Position numbers and translations under genes: made by a program
The notes under the pieces: generated by a model
The model's database searches: none
The model's input: only the letters and a program-made list of their open reading frames with translations
What the model was told of the DNA's origin: nothing
Source: Yamagishiella unicocca
Lineage: Eukaryota; Chlorophyta; Chlorophyceae; Chlamydomonadales; Volvocaceae
Direction: 5' to 3'
Assembly: GCA_003116995.1 (NCBI GenBank)
Contig: BDSL01000045.1
Coordinates: 434,001 to 498,000, forward strand
DNA length: 64,000 nt
In this document: positions 33,263-47,200 of the stretch, piece by piece
Position numbering within the stretch: the stretch's first letter is position 1
Layout of the letters: every line of letters begins with the position of its first letter

Positions 33263-35440
33263 GCCTCTAATCTAATCCTGTGTCACCGCATCTTAATCCA
33301 AGCTCTCGGCATCCATATACCGTGAGCGGCCCGTTACCCCAATCCGCCTAGGTTGCCATCCCTCCTGCCGATGCCCATAGCGAGACGGGAAGAAACAATG
33401 GTACGTAATACCATCAACCAGTTGAGGTCAACACCACGAGTGTTATCTAAGCAGCTGAGGAAATGGCGCTACCCGTGAAGGCTGGTGTACATAATATCTT
33501 AATGACCTTTGTAGATCTGCTGCCAGCTTCTTGGCCACTCTCACACCCCTCTCGCGCGGCGAGTCATCGACCGCGTGGTGTTCGGCACCTGCACAGTGGG
33601 ACGCACCGGAAGCCGGGCTGAGGTCCGTGCCACTTCGGTGAAGCCAGCGAGTGCCGTACGTGCAGCCGGTGCCCTACAGGATTACACACGCATCGCCCCC
33701 TCTGCCAGTCCTTCCATCGGTGCTCCTATTTACTCCCCTTCCTCTACTCCTCCGACACCCTCCTGCTCCTGTCGAGGCCCCCCCTTTTTTCCTTCCGACA
33801 CCAGTGTGCACCTGGCATTGCGTGGCAGCGCCAGAAGCAACGCATTGTGGCACGTGTCCGGGATTGACCGCCTGGGGGGGGTTCTAACTTATATTGGGTC
33901 CGTTACACAGCAGCTGAATGCGTTGCTAAATGCACAGCTCGGGGCACAACAGCTCTTTGCCGACTACGAGTGCACGTGCCCGCACCGTACGTAGCACCGC
34001 GCAACAGGCCGCATCAGAGGGCGAGCAGCTGCCAAGGCGGCGGAGCCGGCAAGGAAAGCAACAGCTGCAAACAACGTCCAGCAATGATTGGAAGCAAGGA
34101 AATAACATATGCAAACAACGCCCAGCAATGATTGAAAGCTAGGAAGCATGCTTTTATATGCGGACAGTTCAAATCCCCAGGGCTAAGAGTGTACGCGAAT
34201 GGGCAACACTGCGCGGACGGCGGATGCGAAAGGTGCGATGATGCGGCGGGCTGCCGTTTCCGGCCTCAAGTCAGAAGCTCTGCCTTGGCGCCGCAAGGCC
34301 GATGTCTACGGGCGGGAAATGGTCCTCCGGCTACGTCCAAACCCAACTCGGCCCCTTCCCCAATACCCACGACCAAGTCCGTCACATCCATGAAGGTGGA
34401 TCACTGCAATCGCCACACAAGCAACGAGAAAAGACTCAGCTCATAAACGGGCCTTAGTAACCCTTTCGAAAAAAGTACCAGCTGCCGTGTCCCAAGGCCC
34501 CACGTCACTCCAGGACCCGCGCGCGACCTCATTGCGGAATAGGGGACGTACAGTATCAACAAATTCGGTCCAACATCTGCATACAGCCACCACCACGCTT
34601 GGCATGTTGGATATTTTGGAAAGTTGAAAAGGAGGTACATACAAATACTAATACTTGGCGAAAGAGGAACTAGCGGGGCCCGGCGGACCCATACAAAGTG
34701 CGAAGATGACGCGTTGTCGGGTTGCGTACGTCTTCTCCACCAGCCTATAGGGTAGGCCAAGGGTGTAGCATTGCTTCCACAGTGCCAACTAATCAAGTCC
34801 TTAATTTAGAAGACCTCAGCATTAACGGAACGCAATGCTACAGTGTCTGCGTCACCGCAGTGAAAAGGGGGGCGACCGCCTGTCCAATCGTCCTCCAACG
34901 TGAGGCAAGTGACGAGGACATGACCGGGTGAGACGCCTGAGGGCAAGCTCCCTGCCAGCCCAGCACAGCGAACAATACAACGCAGCGATCGCAGGAATTT
35001 CAAAGAACTCATAATACAGCACGCGTGAACATCCATCGTACGCAGTATCACATATGACCCGAAGCTAACCTCGAGCGAGCTGAAGGGGGTTCCTTACATG
35101 GGTACCGTGGGCGCACGCCTGGCGGCGGGGCCGCGCACAACGACCGCCAGGCCACGAAGCACCAGAAACTGCTCGGCTCCCACCACGCTTCACCGCACTT
35201 CATTCCCAGCGCTCGGCGGCGCCGTGCTTGCGAAAACATGCAGGGATCGCGCGAAAGTTACTAGAGGTGCTCCTTCGCCTGCGTTTTGACGTAAGTAAAG
35301 CGCCTTGTTGCCAATGGACCGCCGGACGTCCAGAGAGCGCACTCCGTTGACGAAGACGATGGCGTCTGCCTCGTCAGTACCGGAAGCAGTCCGAGACCGT
35401 TAAGAGGTGACAGCGTACTTGCCAGAATGCCCGAAGGCAC
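33263..35440. other. Spacer downstream of ankyrin copy A
   Basis: No supported gene. A plus ORF at 33575-33994 has biased Pro/Ser composition and no family match. A direct repeat of about 28 bases (TGCAAACAACGYCCAGCAATG core) occurs at ~34065 and ~34111. Confidence 0.3.
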
Positions 35441-38400
35441 CTATGACAGAAGGGCCTCGAAAAATCCTTTGCCCGATGGCATCATGTTTTTGATCCTGCT
35501 GTCGGTCGTCAGCTCGTACGGCTTGCTTCCTTTCTGCAGTGGGCAAAACACGCACGCGACAAGCGGTGAGGTGCCGCAGGAAGCTTCCGGAAGTAAGACC
35601 CCAACCAACGAGGCACTTCCACGGTGCTCACACCATGCGCCGCACATGAAGGACGACAACCAGTAAGACCCCAACCAACGAGACACTTCCACGGTGCTCA
35701 CACCATGCGGCGCACACCAAGGACGACAACCAGTAAGCGCGTTCCGGAACGTGACAGCCCAAAACAGGGCCACGGAAGTAATCCAGCGGTTCCCCACTTA
35801 CATGTGTCTGGGCTTTCGTGTTGGCGCCCGACGCGATCAGGAACTTGACGACTGCGACTTCGTTCGACTTGGCGGCAAAGTGGAGCGCTCGCCAGCCATC
35901 CTGGGGGGGAGCCAAACAGGCACGACGGAGAGAGAGCGTTGTGGTGCATCGCCCGGGGTTGAGACGCAAGGCGCGGCTCCATACCGAACACGTACCTTGT
36001 CTTCCGCCTCAATTACGGCACGCGCAGCGACCAGCAGCTTGACGATAGCTAAGTGGCCGCTGTGTGCAGCCACCATTAGAGTTGTCTTCTTATCCACCTG
36101 TGACCGAGAATAGGTGGGAGTCAATAACAGTCGTTTTAGTTGATAGCCACTACAACTGGGTGAGGCTGCGAACACACTTAGCACCACGAGTCACAGCTAG
36201 AGTGACTGAAAGCACGCCGCGGGAGAGAATCCTACCGGCTCGCGAGCCTCCTTGAGGGCTCCGGCATCAATCAGTGCCTTAGCCGCATCCGTCTTCCCGT
36301 AGCGGCACGCGCAGTGAAGCGGTGTGCTGAACTGCATCGTGGAAGCAAGGGCATGTGTTAGGATTTGTACAGCTGAGCTGCTCCAGCATAAATGCAGTCC
36401 TAGCCCTACCTTGCTCACGGCTTCCTTGTTGGCCCCCGCCTCGGTAAGTGCGGTGACGACGCTCGCGTGGCCCTGCTCCGCAGCCACGTGCAGCGGCGTG
36501 CGCTTGTCCTGCCAGGGGGAGCAACGACAAACGCGTCGGGCGTCGGTAACCTGGAACGGACCACCTAAACATAATCGCGCAAGTCTGCGACAACTCCATA
36601 TGCATCCACAGTTGTTGGCGTTGTAAGGATCCACAGTTGTTGGCGTCGTAAGGAAGTGGGTAAACGAGGCCCATCCCATCTCAGCAGGATCTCGTGCTAA
36701 AGCACTACTGAGACGACTCTCAGGGCAGACGGATCAGAGGTCGGTCCCACCTCCACGACGACTCCCTCCTTGTCTACTCCCGCGTGGATGAACAACTTGA
36801 CCGTGTCTGCGTGCCCCTTCCACGCCGCCGCGTGGATGACCGACCAGCCGCTCTGCAACAAGCGTTCGATGGAGAAGTCCAACAGCAGGTTACGGAAATA
36901 GGGGCAGTGCGGATACATCAGGCCACGACTGGTGCTCATACAGCCCAAACGCATTAGCAGCGCAAGTGCGGGCACCCACCGACTTCTTGTAGTTCTTGTT
37001 GGCGCCGGCGTCGAGAAGGATGCGGGCAATAGCTGTGTGGCCGCCCAATGCGGCAGCGTATAGGGGGGTCCTCGCAGTCTGCATACGATATGGGCATATC
37101 GGGAGGACAAGGACACGAATCAGCCGACTCACTCCTTCGATTTGCGCTGTGTGGGGGACTTTATGGTGGCAGCGATCCAGCAGCGTCACCAGTTTGATAT
37201 CTTGGTTTCAAACAGTATTGCTCCGCGGCGCTACGCCGGTACCATGACCACCTTCCCGCGACCAAGACTAATACTCCGCACACTTCAGGCCTTCAAGCGT
37301 GCACGACCCGACCCGGCCTGCGTACCTCGTCAGCTGCATCCTTGTTAGCCCCAGCCTGAAGCAGTACACGCACCACCTGCTCGTGTCCGTTCTCGATAGC
37401 GTTGATCAGGGGCGTCGAGCCTCCCTGAAGGGGACAAGTGCGAAACGGAAAGATGGAAGAGTGTCTTGCCGTTACACTGGCAGGATGCAAGGGCACCGAG
37501 GGAGGTGAGCTCACCTGCTTGGCGATTTCCAAGTCGGCGCCAGCCTTCAGCAGGGTGCGGACCGCCTCACAGTGGCCCCCAGAGCTGGCAGCGTTGAGGG
37601 GCGTCGAGAGGACCTGCAGGGGTACGCGCGATTAAGATGCTCCGAAAACGTCGTACGGGGACAGTCATCGGAGGGGAATTATTTGTTTGTGGGGCGTTTA
37701 GTTAATGTTAGTTAAACGCGTGTACGGTTGCAGCGTCATAGCTGGCATGGGACGGCTTGCCTGGGTTGCGCACCTGGATGTCGATAACGCACTCAAGACA
37801 TTGATTGTTTCCGTTGGAACGTTTTGCCGACAGGACAGATAACAGGTTCGGCTGCAGTTACTCACCATGTTGGTAATGTTGACTCTGGCCCCTGCGTGCA
37901 GGAGTGCGGTCATGACCTCCATGTTGCCCGAGGCCGCGGCAAACCACAGCGGGGTTCCACCATCCTGCAACCAGGAAAGTTAGCGGTCGGCACGGGCTCA
38001 AGCAATCGGGCCGAGGACCCGTTCAACCGACTGATGAAACTCCCAACGCCAAGTTCCACCATGTAATTTTGGCCTGCCGGAAGATTGCCCATGTAGGCAC
38101 TCTACCCTAAGAGAGTGCACTGCGCACCAATCTACTGACCTTGCCCAAAACGTCTGGGAAGGCGCCCGCCTCCAGTGCCTCCAAGATGTCCTTGGTGTTG
38201 TTACTCTCCGCGGCCGCCGCGAGCTGCCTGTCCACGTCAGCAGGCGGCACGGCCTTGGCCAGCCCCAGCTTCGTCGCCATGCACATCAGATGCCGCCGGC
38301 CGCCGCCTGCCACCCGCACCAGGTCCTGCAGCGCCTCCAACAGCCCGGCCTCCGACCCCTGGTCCAGCTGCTTCCAGCAGAAGTAACTGTACACGGACCA

Positions 38401-40842
38401 CACCCGGTCAGAGTCACTCCAGGCCTGGTAGATGCCCGAGTGTGCCTCCAGCAGGTACGAGGTCAGCCAGTCCTTTGTGGGAGCCTCAGCCAGCTCCTAC
38501 AGGGGATGGGGGTTCAAGATTGTGAGTGCATAGGGCCCGAAAATGAGGTGCGTAGGGCCCCGCAAGAACGTACACATACTGCGGTGTTGCCATCGAGCAA
38601 AGCGAAGTTTTTAATCAAAGACGGTGTATTCGCCAGCCACACGTGCTGCGTTTAAACAACCATCAACACACCTTTGCAGTGTGCCAGATGCCCACCGCCA
38701 GCTCGAATAGCTCGGCCATCTGGTCCTCAATGCCCTCAGACACGTGCATGCTGCCGGTCTTGATGGCAGCCTCGAGGGGGCCCAGGATCATGTCCAGTCG
38801 CCCCCCGGCCTCCACACCCAGGATGCGTTTGTAGATCTCCGACGCACTCCGGTCTTCCGTACTCTTCAACATGGCGTCTACAAGCATACCCAGCCATGCC
38901 TCCAGCGACAGCCAGTTGCACAGCTGCTCAGGGCGGCCGAAGCGAGCCATGCGCTCAGCCAGAGTCCACACCCTGCTGAAGTACTCTCTGCCCGCGACTT
39001 GCTCCTTGTTCAGGATGTTCTCGAGCCTCTCAGCGACGATGGCACTGCGAGGCGAGCCAGCTGCGCGCTTTTTGATCACGCGGCCGGCCTTGACGAGCAG
39101 CAGGCGAACGATGCCATCGGTAGGGATCGTGTGGAAGGTCGGAATAACTGTCATGGCGCGGGCACGCGCGTAAAACACCTTGCTGCGCAGCACCTCCACC
39201 ATGGGTGAGGAGCAGTACTGCGGCACACAGCACCAGTCAATCCACGCGTGCTTGATTCCCTGGGATTTGGCCCGCTTGAGCACTGTCGTCAGCTCCTCGT
39301 ACTGGGCAGCGGACATCGGTGAGAAGCCCTCCTGGTACTCCGACGGCTTTACGAGGCTCCAGCGCCAGCTGAGGATGATGGTAGTGTTCCAGGTGTCCTG
39401 GCTTACATCTGCGTACGGCAATTCTATGCACTCTGTCCCCGCTTTCACCTCCTCGTACACCTTGATGTTGGGCCAGGATAGGACCGAGTCTAGCAGGAGG
39501 AGCCGCATGGGAGCCTGGCGGAGCGAAGCCGGCATACCGTCATGCAGGTCGAGGATGCTCTCTGGAAGCTCGTCCAACCGAGCACCACACTTGAGGATGC
39601 CCGCCAGCACGTCCTGCGTGGAACGGAGGGAAGCGCACATCACAACGCATGTTTCATCATAAGCACAGCGCGGCAGCGATGGCTAAAGTTGGTTGCGATA
39701 CAAGGCTAACAATAACCTTCAGGCGTCCGTCACAGGGGAAATGGGCCGTCGCAGGTCAACCAGCAACTGTACTTACAGGTACAACTAGCAAACCCAGGTA
39801 CAACCAGCAACTGTACCCGATACAGATCGCCGCATGTCGATTTCTACGGCCGGAAGCTTACATCGATGCCGCACCGCTACAACGCACTGCTTACCTCGCC
39901 TTTCCACGTTCGCTCAATGGTCTCCTCGGCCTTCCGCTTCTCGGCCGCTACCGCAGCGGCCACCTTCTCCTGTCTCAAGCGCTCGGCAGCTAGAGCCTGT
40001 TCCTCCAGTTTGCGCTTCTTCTCCGCGGCTTCCTCCTCCTGTCGTCTGCGCTCAGCGACGGCTGGGTCCTCCCCCACCACCACCGATGTTGGCTCGGGTG
40101 GAGACGACGCTGCTGCCACGACTGACACAGGCACAGGCGCTGGGGTTGGAGCCGGTGCTGGTGCCGGCGGTGTGGCTGGCCCAGGAGCAGCAACAGGAAC
40201 GGGATCTGCCACCCTGTCAAGCTGCTTGGACGGGGCCGTCTGCAGCGCTACGGCTGTCAACTGCACCGGCTGCGACTGCAACAAAGCTAGGATGTTCTGC
40301 AGTTGCACGTGCAGGTCGGCAGCAACCTGGTCCAGCCGCTTCCGCTCAGCAGCCGCCAAGTCGTCCAGCCGCCTCCGCTCAGCAGCTGCCTCACCATCTA
40401 GTCGCCGACGCTGCTCAGCCGCCTCGTCGTCCAGACGCTTCCGCTCGGTAGCTGCCTCGCCATCTTGCCTCGTGCGATTTGCATCTGCCTCGTCATCGAG
40501 CCGCTTGCGCTCAGCAACCGCCTCCTGGTCTTGCCGCAGCCTGTCCGCAGCTCCTTCGGCGGCTGCCGCCTCAGCCACTCGACTCCGCTCCACAACAGCC
40601 TCCTGGTCAAGCCGGAAGCGCTCGACACCCGCAGCTTCGTCCAGATGCTTCCGCTCCTCCGCAGCTTCGGCATCCAGCCGCCGGCGCTCTGTGGCAGCAG
40701 CCTCGTCAAGCCGCTTGCGGTTGGCTGCGGCTGCTTCCTCCAAGGCGCGGCCATGCTCCTCCTTCTCCAGCTGCAGCTGCTGTCTCAACCTCGCGGCGTC
40801 CTGCTGCAGCTGCTGCGACTCATTGGACTCGGTGACGGGCCG
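35441..40842 (-). CDS. Coiled coil - HET-like - ankyrin protein, copy A
   Basis: Thirteen exons join with GT-AG introns, all phase 0. They are 40842-39895 (coiled coil, 316 aa), 39613-38672 (HET-like, 314 aa) and 38496-38140 (linker, 119 aa). Nine single-repeat ankyrin exons follow (37964-37866, 37613-37515, 37424-37326, 37078-36980, 36852-36751, 36508-36410, 36331-36236, 36097-35996, 35900-35802), then a terminal exon 35533-35441. The coiled coil is built of 12-14-residue AAxERKRLDDEA units followed by a Pro/Ala hinge and a second charged helix. In the second exon ILSWRW (80-85), WIDWCCVPQY (124-133), YARARAMTVIP and YFSRVWTLAE (211-220) follow the order of motifs in fungal HET domains (LSY.WG, WID.iCI.Q, A..v, R.Wt.QE). 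Ankyrin repeats carry TPLhxAAxxGH motifs. No NTPase domain is present. The start exon is unresolved; candidate short 5' exons lie at ~41370-41530. The inferred role is intracellular recognition or scaffold signalling. No transmembrane segment was seen. Confidence 0.75.
35592..35731. repeat. 70-bp tandem duplication in the last intron of copy A
   Basis: Two near-identical 70-base units starting AGTAAGACCCCAACCAACGA, followed by the start of a third. The unit includes a GTAAG donor-like sequence. Confidence 0.8.
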
Positions 40843-43800
40843 CTGGAGGACGATACGGCAAAGGAATCAAGTTACAAGACCGATCTGGGTTGGCAGCTGA
40901 GAGTGAAGCCATCCGAAGAAAAGGATGCATACCAAAGGAGAACAAAGTATGGCACCAAAGTGAGTTGTTTGCGGAGGTTGGAGCTACCAAGAGGAGGGAT
41001 GCATACTCCTCGGGGCGTTGCAAGTGCCCCCGGGAGTACTTGTAATATGGCACGTTGGGGCCAACGAGTGTGGCAAAAACCGCTAGTCTTCCTGGTCTGG
41101 GTGGTATAGCTACTTTTTAATGGTCGTTTGAGTGGGATGTGAATGGCGGACGAGCCCACAAGCAGGAAGAGGAATGCCAAAAGCTCACTGTGGAGGAGTC
41201 CTTTCGGCCAGACAACATGGGCCCCAGCAAGGGCTGAATTCTCCCACCAACTTTGAATGCGGGCTACGAGCACAGAGGTGCGACCCGCGCACTTGCGCTG
41301 CGCATGACCGGGATGGGCCACCCGCGTACCACGAACCAACCGAGACTGGTTTGCGCACAAGAGATACTCACCACCTGGTTCCTTGAATTAGATGACGACG
41401 GAGCCACACGCTTTGCCTCCTGTTGCGTATAGCAGACGTAGAGCTCAGCATGCGTCAGGAAGAAAGACAGGACTTCGTGCCGGCTGGCACTCAGCTTACC
41501 GTGGACTCTGCACCACCCATGGCCATGCAGGAGTGGGCAAAGGTACACGATGTAAACCGATCTGCCCTTAAGTGGCCTCGCGAAAGTTGTTTTGGTTGTG
41601 GACAGTTGAATCGAGGCTTGAGGCAAGCGCAGTCAATGGATATACTGGAACAAAGCTAAAGCTAGTTGACGAAGCTCGGCCCGAAGCCACTCCCCACTCG
41701 GTTACTTCATCGTCTTCATGCAAGGTCCCTTCGAGACAATGTCTTGCGCGTTACGCGTGCAGCTGAGGGTAATGTTTACGCGCGCAAGTACGTGTGCAAC
41801 ACAACATATCTAAGTCTATCGCGGGCGCTTGGATGCGACCATGATGTTGTACAATTCAACAGTCTAAAATGCTCCAAATGATATAAACTGATGCTAAAAT
41901 AATAAATTCACTCACTCACTCACTCACTCACTCACTCACTCACTCACTCACTCACTCGCTCACTCGCTCACTATCCCCAAAGAGCTTCTACGTTTAGCTT
42001 CGCGATCACAAAAGTGAAAAATAACGAAAGCTACCTTACCAGGTAACTTCCAGGAACCGTGGCGCTAACTGTGATGTAATGGCAGTAATACGGTGACAGT
42101 CTGATCCCTGACGGTTCCTGTTGGTTGTTGACGCGCGTATGGCGTCGAACGGGGAGTTATGCAGGTGGACAGCGCGACGTGCGCATGCTGTCTGCCTGCT
42201 GCTTTTGAGTTTGGTTTGAGGCTTCATGGATATAATTCTCGTGGCCGCGCTCACAGTTTTATGCCTCTTGTTGCCACGTGGGTTTTGGGAAGCATTGATG
42301 CGTCCCAACTGCAATGCACAGTCCCGGCAAAACACAAGAGGGGGGTTTGATAAGAGGGGGGTGAGCACGTTAATACAGGCGGAGAGATCGAGATCGCGCA
42401 CGTGGAAACTTGTGGAAATGGGACGGCAGCGACGTCACGTGCGCGTATGGGCAGGGAATGCGTAAATGGCAGCGATGACGCCATGGAGGGGTGCCGGATG
42501 ACGACGAGCGCGAACAGCAGGCAATGGCGGCAGGTGCCATGGTTGGTAGCAGCAACCCTTCATTAACGCGGCTACTGGCCCACCGGTTAAAGGCTTCCCA
42601 ACGGATACACGCCGTGCAGTGTTGCAATGCCTGGTAGGGAAATTCCCGGCCCCCATTGGGTCGCTCAACGCCGGACAGCCCCCGCTTCGCCGACTGCGGA
42701 CCTGCTCCTGTATGACATGTCAGTCGTAAATTGGTATAGCCGAAGGTGCCGACGCTGGGCTCCTTGCTGTGGAAGGTGTGTGAGCGCCCACGCAGCCCCA
42801 CCGGCTTGCTCGGTCGCAGAGGGAAGCAATGAGACTCGCGCCCAACCGCAACAAGGATTCGTCCAGCTCATGCATTTCGTTGTCACACTCACGTGGCCTC
42901 TCCTCCGGGTCTACGCTAGCGCCGATAGCCCTATGAACCCCACGGGAATGCTCGCATGGATCATCTGGCGTTAAGCACCTACCATGAAGGTGCACACAGG
43001 TGCACAACAACCGGTGGAAACCAGCGAAGGAAGCTCGCTAGGCTTAATATCTATTCCGCTATGCAGGTCGGGCACCGAAAGGAAGGGGTGTACTGACAGC
43101 AAGGCGGACAGTGGAAACAGATCGACTCAATTACCGGGACAGTGATGGACAGTGAAAACAGAACGACTTTAGTACCGGAACAACACTACTCCGAAACCAC
43201 TCCGAAACCACCTTTGTCGATTGCTCTGGAATCACTGGGTTCACAAATACTTCCAGAAAATTACCTTGGTGCACAACGCAGCTGAAAAGTACGGTAAAAT
43301 GAATGACGGAGATCATATGTCGCGACAGCGTGCCCCCACATAGCCCAGCACCACAAACTGCTGGCATCAAGGGACGCGCCCCCATGTGACCGCAACATGC
43401 GACGAAGGGCACGGAGGGAGCACTACTAAGGCGTTGCCACCCGGTGCAACTACCAAAGATCCCAAGATCCATGGACTGCCCTTCGCATTAACGAAACCGA
43501 ACAGACCGCTGCACATATGAAGACGGATGGATGTCGAGAGTGTGCGCCGCTGACGAAACCCCATAGAGGAAGCTCGTCATGAGTTTCACCTTTCAAGCGC
43601 CGTCACCCGCCATGCAATATCAGTGCAGGCCAAGTCAGTTAGGAGGTATCAAGGGCAACCCATGAAGGCGGCCCCATGCATGTGCGCACCCAGTGGTCGC
43701 AATCTTCCCGCACAAGTCACACTGCAACGTCCTGATAATCAAGAAATTCTTTCACACATATAACCCTCCCAATTGCCCGGCAGAGTAGTATATGGAAGGA

Positions 43801-44067
43801 ACGGCGAACCCCAACGAACGCTGCCCACACCATCAAGAAGGCAGTGATGTCATCCACTCCATGAACCGTCGGGGAGCCATGAGGCATTGCAATGGCTTCC
43901 GCACCTCGCTGCTCGCCAAACACACGTTTTGCCCCCCGAAGCCATAACAATCAACGCAGTATACCGAGGATATGAATAAACTTCGCACGCAAATGATTCA
44001 TGAGTACCTCCAACACAACGACGCCCGTGAATTCGCTCAGGTAGCAGCAAGTGTTATACGAGAGCGA
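40843..44067. other. 5' region of copy A and inter-paralogue spacer
   Basis: From 40843 to about 41850 the sequence matches, with divergence, the region upstream of copy B (about 49030-49865), so it holds the 5' exons and promoter of copy A. A conserved GGTGGTGAGT donor and a conserved ATGGG(T)GG(T/C)GCAGAGTCCACG-GTAAGC block (about 41500-41520) mark likely 5' exons that I could not join in one phase. From 42 to 43 kb there is nothing supported. 43130-43500 resembles 53040-53240, part of the third, decayed repeat of the locus. Confidence 0.4.
41908..41975. repeat. (ACTC)n microsatellite
   Basis: About 16 copies of a CACT/ACTC tetramer with two CGCT variants. They are preceded by AATAATAAAT, as at the 3' end of some LINEs. 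Confidence 0.9.
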
Positions 44068-44099
44068 GAGCGAACACTTTCAATTGAAAGTGTTCGCTC
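44068..44099. repeat. 32-bp perfect palindrome
   Basis: GAGCGAACACTTTCAA is followed without a loop by its reverse complement, 165 bases beyond the stop codon of copy B. Confidence 0.9.
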
Positions 44100-44263
44100 A
44101 TCTGCGTTCTGACGTAGTCCCTTGGTGACACGAATTCATAACGCCTTCGACATCAACGGAGCATCAGCCAAGGTAAGCATAACACAGCCTAAAACGTAAC
44201 GACGACGCTCGTCCGGATGGCCGAAGGCATCTATGGCAGAAGAGAAGGGCCTCCAAAAGTCCT

Positions 44264-47200
44264 TCACCACCTCGGCAACATATCCTTGATCTTGCTGTCC
44301 GTCGTCATTTCATATGGACGCTCCCCCCCCTGCAGTGAGTCCAAAGCATGCGACGAGTGGTGAGGAGCGGCACGACATAGCCTTAGGAAGTGGCCCCCGG
44401 AAACACACCCTCGCGGTGAGCACCTCACCTAATACACGATGTGCGACACATTTTTACGCATTCCGTCACGCGACAGCCAAAGTTATAGCCACTTACGTTT
44501 GTCTTGACTCTCGTGTCGGCGCCCGACGCGGTCAGGAACGCGACGACTTCGGCTTTGTTCGACTTGGCGGCAAAGTGGATCGCTCGCCAGCCATCCTGGG
44601 AAGGAGCCAAACAGGCATGACGGAGAGAGAGCGTTGTGGTGCATCGCCCGGGGTTGAGACGCAAGGGCACAAGGCGTGGCCCCAGACCCAATACATACCT
44701 TGTCTGCCGCCTCAAGGTCGGCACGTGCGCCGAACAGTAGCTGGGCGACCGGTAAGTGTCCCCCTTCTGCAGCCATCATCAGCGCTGTCTTCATACTTAC
44801 CTGCAAAACGGAATAGTACGAGTATAAACATGGCGCAACAAAATGTTATAACCAAATAAACAGCGGTTCCAACCGAGTGACGTAGCGGGCCAAGGCGAGC
44901 CCGTACAGCGCCATGAATCACAGCTAACACTCTTTCATAACCGTAATGCGACGAAGGCAGTGGTCACACTACCTGTCCCCTACCGATTCACGAGACTCCA
45001 CGCCAGCTCCGGCATAGATTAGTGCCTGAGCTGCATCCGTCTTCCCGTTGCCACATGCGCAGTGAAGCGGTGTACCGTACTGCACCGTGGAAGCAACAGC
45101 ACGTGTTAGGATTTGACAGCAGAGGTGCTCCAGCATACATGCAGTCCTAGTCCTACCTTGCTCACGGCTTCCTTGTTGGCCCCCGCCTGGATCAGTGCGG
45201 TGACGACGCTCGCGTGCCCCTCGGCAGCAGCCACATGCAGCGGCGTGCACACTAACTGCAAACGGGAGCAAGCGCAAATGTGTCGGGCGTTGGGAGACTG
45301 GCCGGACGACCTTCAATGATATTTAAGTAAGCCGTCTGCGACCAGACCGTGTATCGACGCATCCACAGCCGCGAAGGTTGCTTGAGGGAGGTTCCTTCTC
45401 ATGTTAAGGCAATTTGCACAGCCGATTTTAACCCGATGCTCACCGCTTCAAAGATGGCCTCCTTATCGCAGCCGACGTGTATGAAAAAGCAGACCAAGTT
45501 TACTTGGCCCTTCCACGCGGCTTCGTGGACAACAGACCAGCCCCCCTGTCAACGCGACAGTTGGACGTGGAGGTGCGGAAGCAGCTTAAATCGGGGCACG
45601 GGGCAGTGCAGATATACCAGGCCACTGGCCGAGAGCAGTGTTCCAAATAAATCATAATTGCAAGTACCCACCGGCTTCTTGTAGTTTTTGTCCACTCCGT
45701 TGTTGTGAAGGCTCTGGGCAATATCTGTGTTCCCGCTAGAGGCTGCCGCCATCAAGAGGTTCCTCCCCTCCTGCATAGTACGTGTGCGTATCCGGAGGGA
45801 CCAAATACCTCCCCGCATGGACGTTTGGTTGCGTCGATTGATAGTTACGAGCAAGGTGTACATAGGTTCATAGCGGCAGGATCCAGCCCAATTTGCTTGG
45901 GATAGGCAGGAGCTTGCCTAGTCCGTCACCTGTTCCGTTCACGCATCGAAATGCCCCAGCTGGGCTTCCGCGTCAGTCAGTGTTTGCTCCGCGGCGCTGC
46001 CCTGTTACCGTGACCACCTTCCTGCAGCCCGGATCAATTATCCGCACACGTCAGGCCTTAGGAGGCCCGACTCGCCCTCCACGTACCTTGTCAACCACGT
46101 CCTTGTTAGCCTTAGAATCAAGCAGTGCGAGAACAACTTGTTCGTGCCCTTTCTCAACGGCAGTCATCAGGGGCGTAGCGCCGCGCTGGTGGGATCAAGT
46201 ACCAAAGAGAAAGGGGAAGGACATCTTGCCGCGTACGCAAGGCTCCGCTTTGGCAAGGGTTGGCAAGACTTTAAGGCAAACTCAAGGGCACCGAGCAAGG
46301 ACGCGGAGGTGTGATCGCACCTGGTTGGCGATTTCCATGTCGGCGCCAGCCTGCAGCAGGGCGCGGACCGCCTTTACATGGCCACCAGAGCTGGCAGCGT
46401 TGAGAGGCGTCGAGAGGTTCTGCGGGGCCATCCGCGATTGGGATGCTCGGACGGTTGGGATGCTTGGGCGCATTTGCGGCGGTAATTGCGGGGCGACTAA
46501 CACTAATCAAATGCATATGTTGGATACAAGGATGCTTGAGCGCGCCCTAACAATGCCTGACAGCTCTTTTGTGCCTCCATATTTAGAAGCTTGCCAGCTG
46601 CTGGTACTCACCATGTTGGTATTGTTGACTCTGGCCCCTGTCTGGAGGAGTGCGGTCACGACCTCCATGTTGCCCACAGCCGCGGCAAACCACAGCGGGG
46701 TTTTACCCTGCTACAACCAAAGGCCAGCAGCCAAGAGTTATCGGCCAGGGTGTGCCCACGAGCTCGCTACATCGAGTCAATTGCGAGCAGAGTGCATTTA
46801 CCGCCTATCTACTGACCTTGCACCAAACGTCTGGGAAGGCGCCCGCCTCCAGTGCCTCCAAGATGTCCTTGGTGCTGTTCCTCTCCGCGGCGGCCGCGAG
46901 CCGCTTGTCCACGTCAGCAAGCGGCACGGCCTTGGCCAGCCCCAGCTTCGTCGCCATGCACATCAGGTGCCGCCGGCCGCCGCCTGCAACCCGCACCAGA
47001 CCTTGCAGCGCCTCCATCAGCCCGGCCTCCGACCCCTGGTCCAGCTGCCTCCAGCAGAAGTAACTGTACACGGACCACACTCGGTCAGAGTCACTCCAGG
47101 CCTGGTAGATGCCCGAGTGTGCCTCCAGGAGATACGAGGTCAGCCAGGCCTTGGTGGGAGCCTCAGTCAGCTCCTACAGGGGATGGGGTTCCAACGTTAT

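Noticed and set aside
39866..40900. 344-codon plus-strand Ser/Arg-rich ORF
   Set aside because: Antisense to the coiled-coil exon of copy A; composition mirrors its codons.
41908..41975. CRISPR-like or promoter interpretation of the (ACTC)n tract
   Set aside because: No spacer structure; a plain tetranucleotide microsatellite, possibly a LINE tail.
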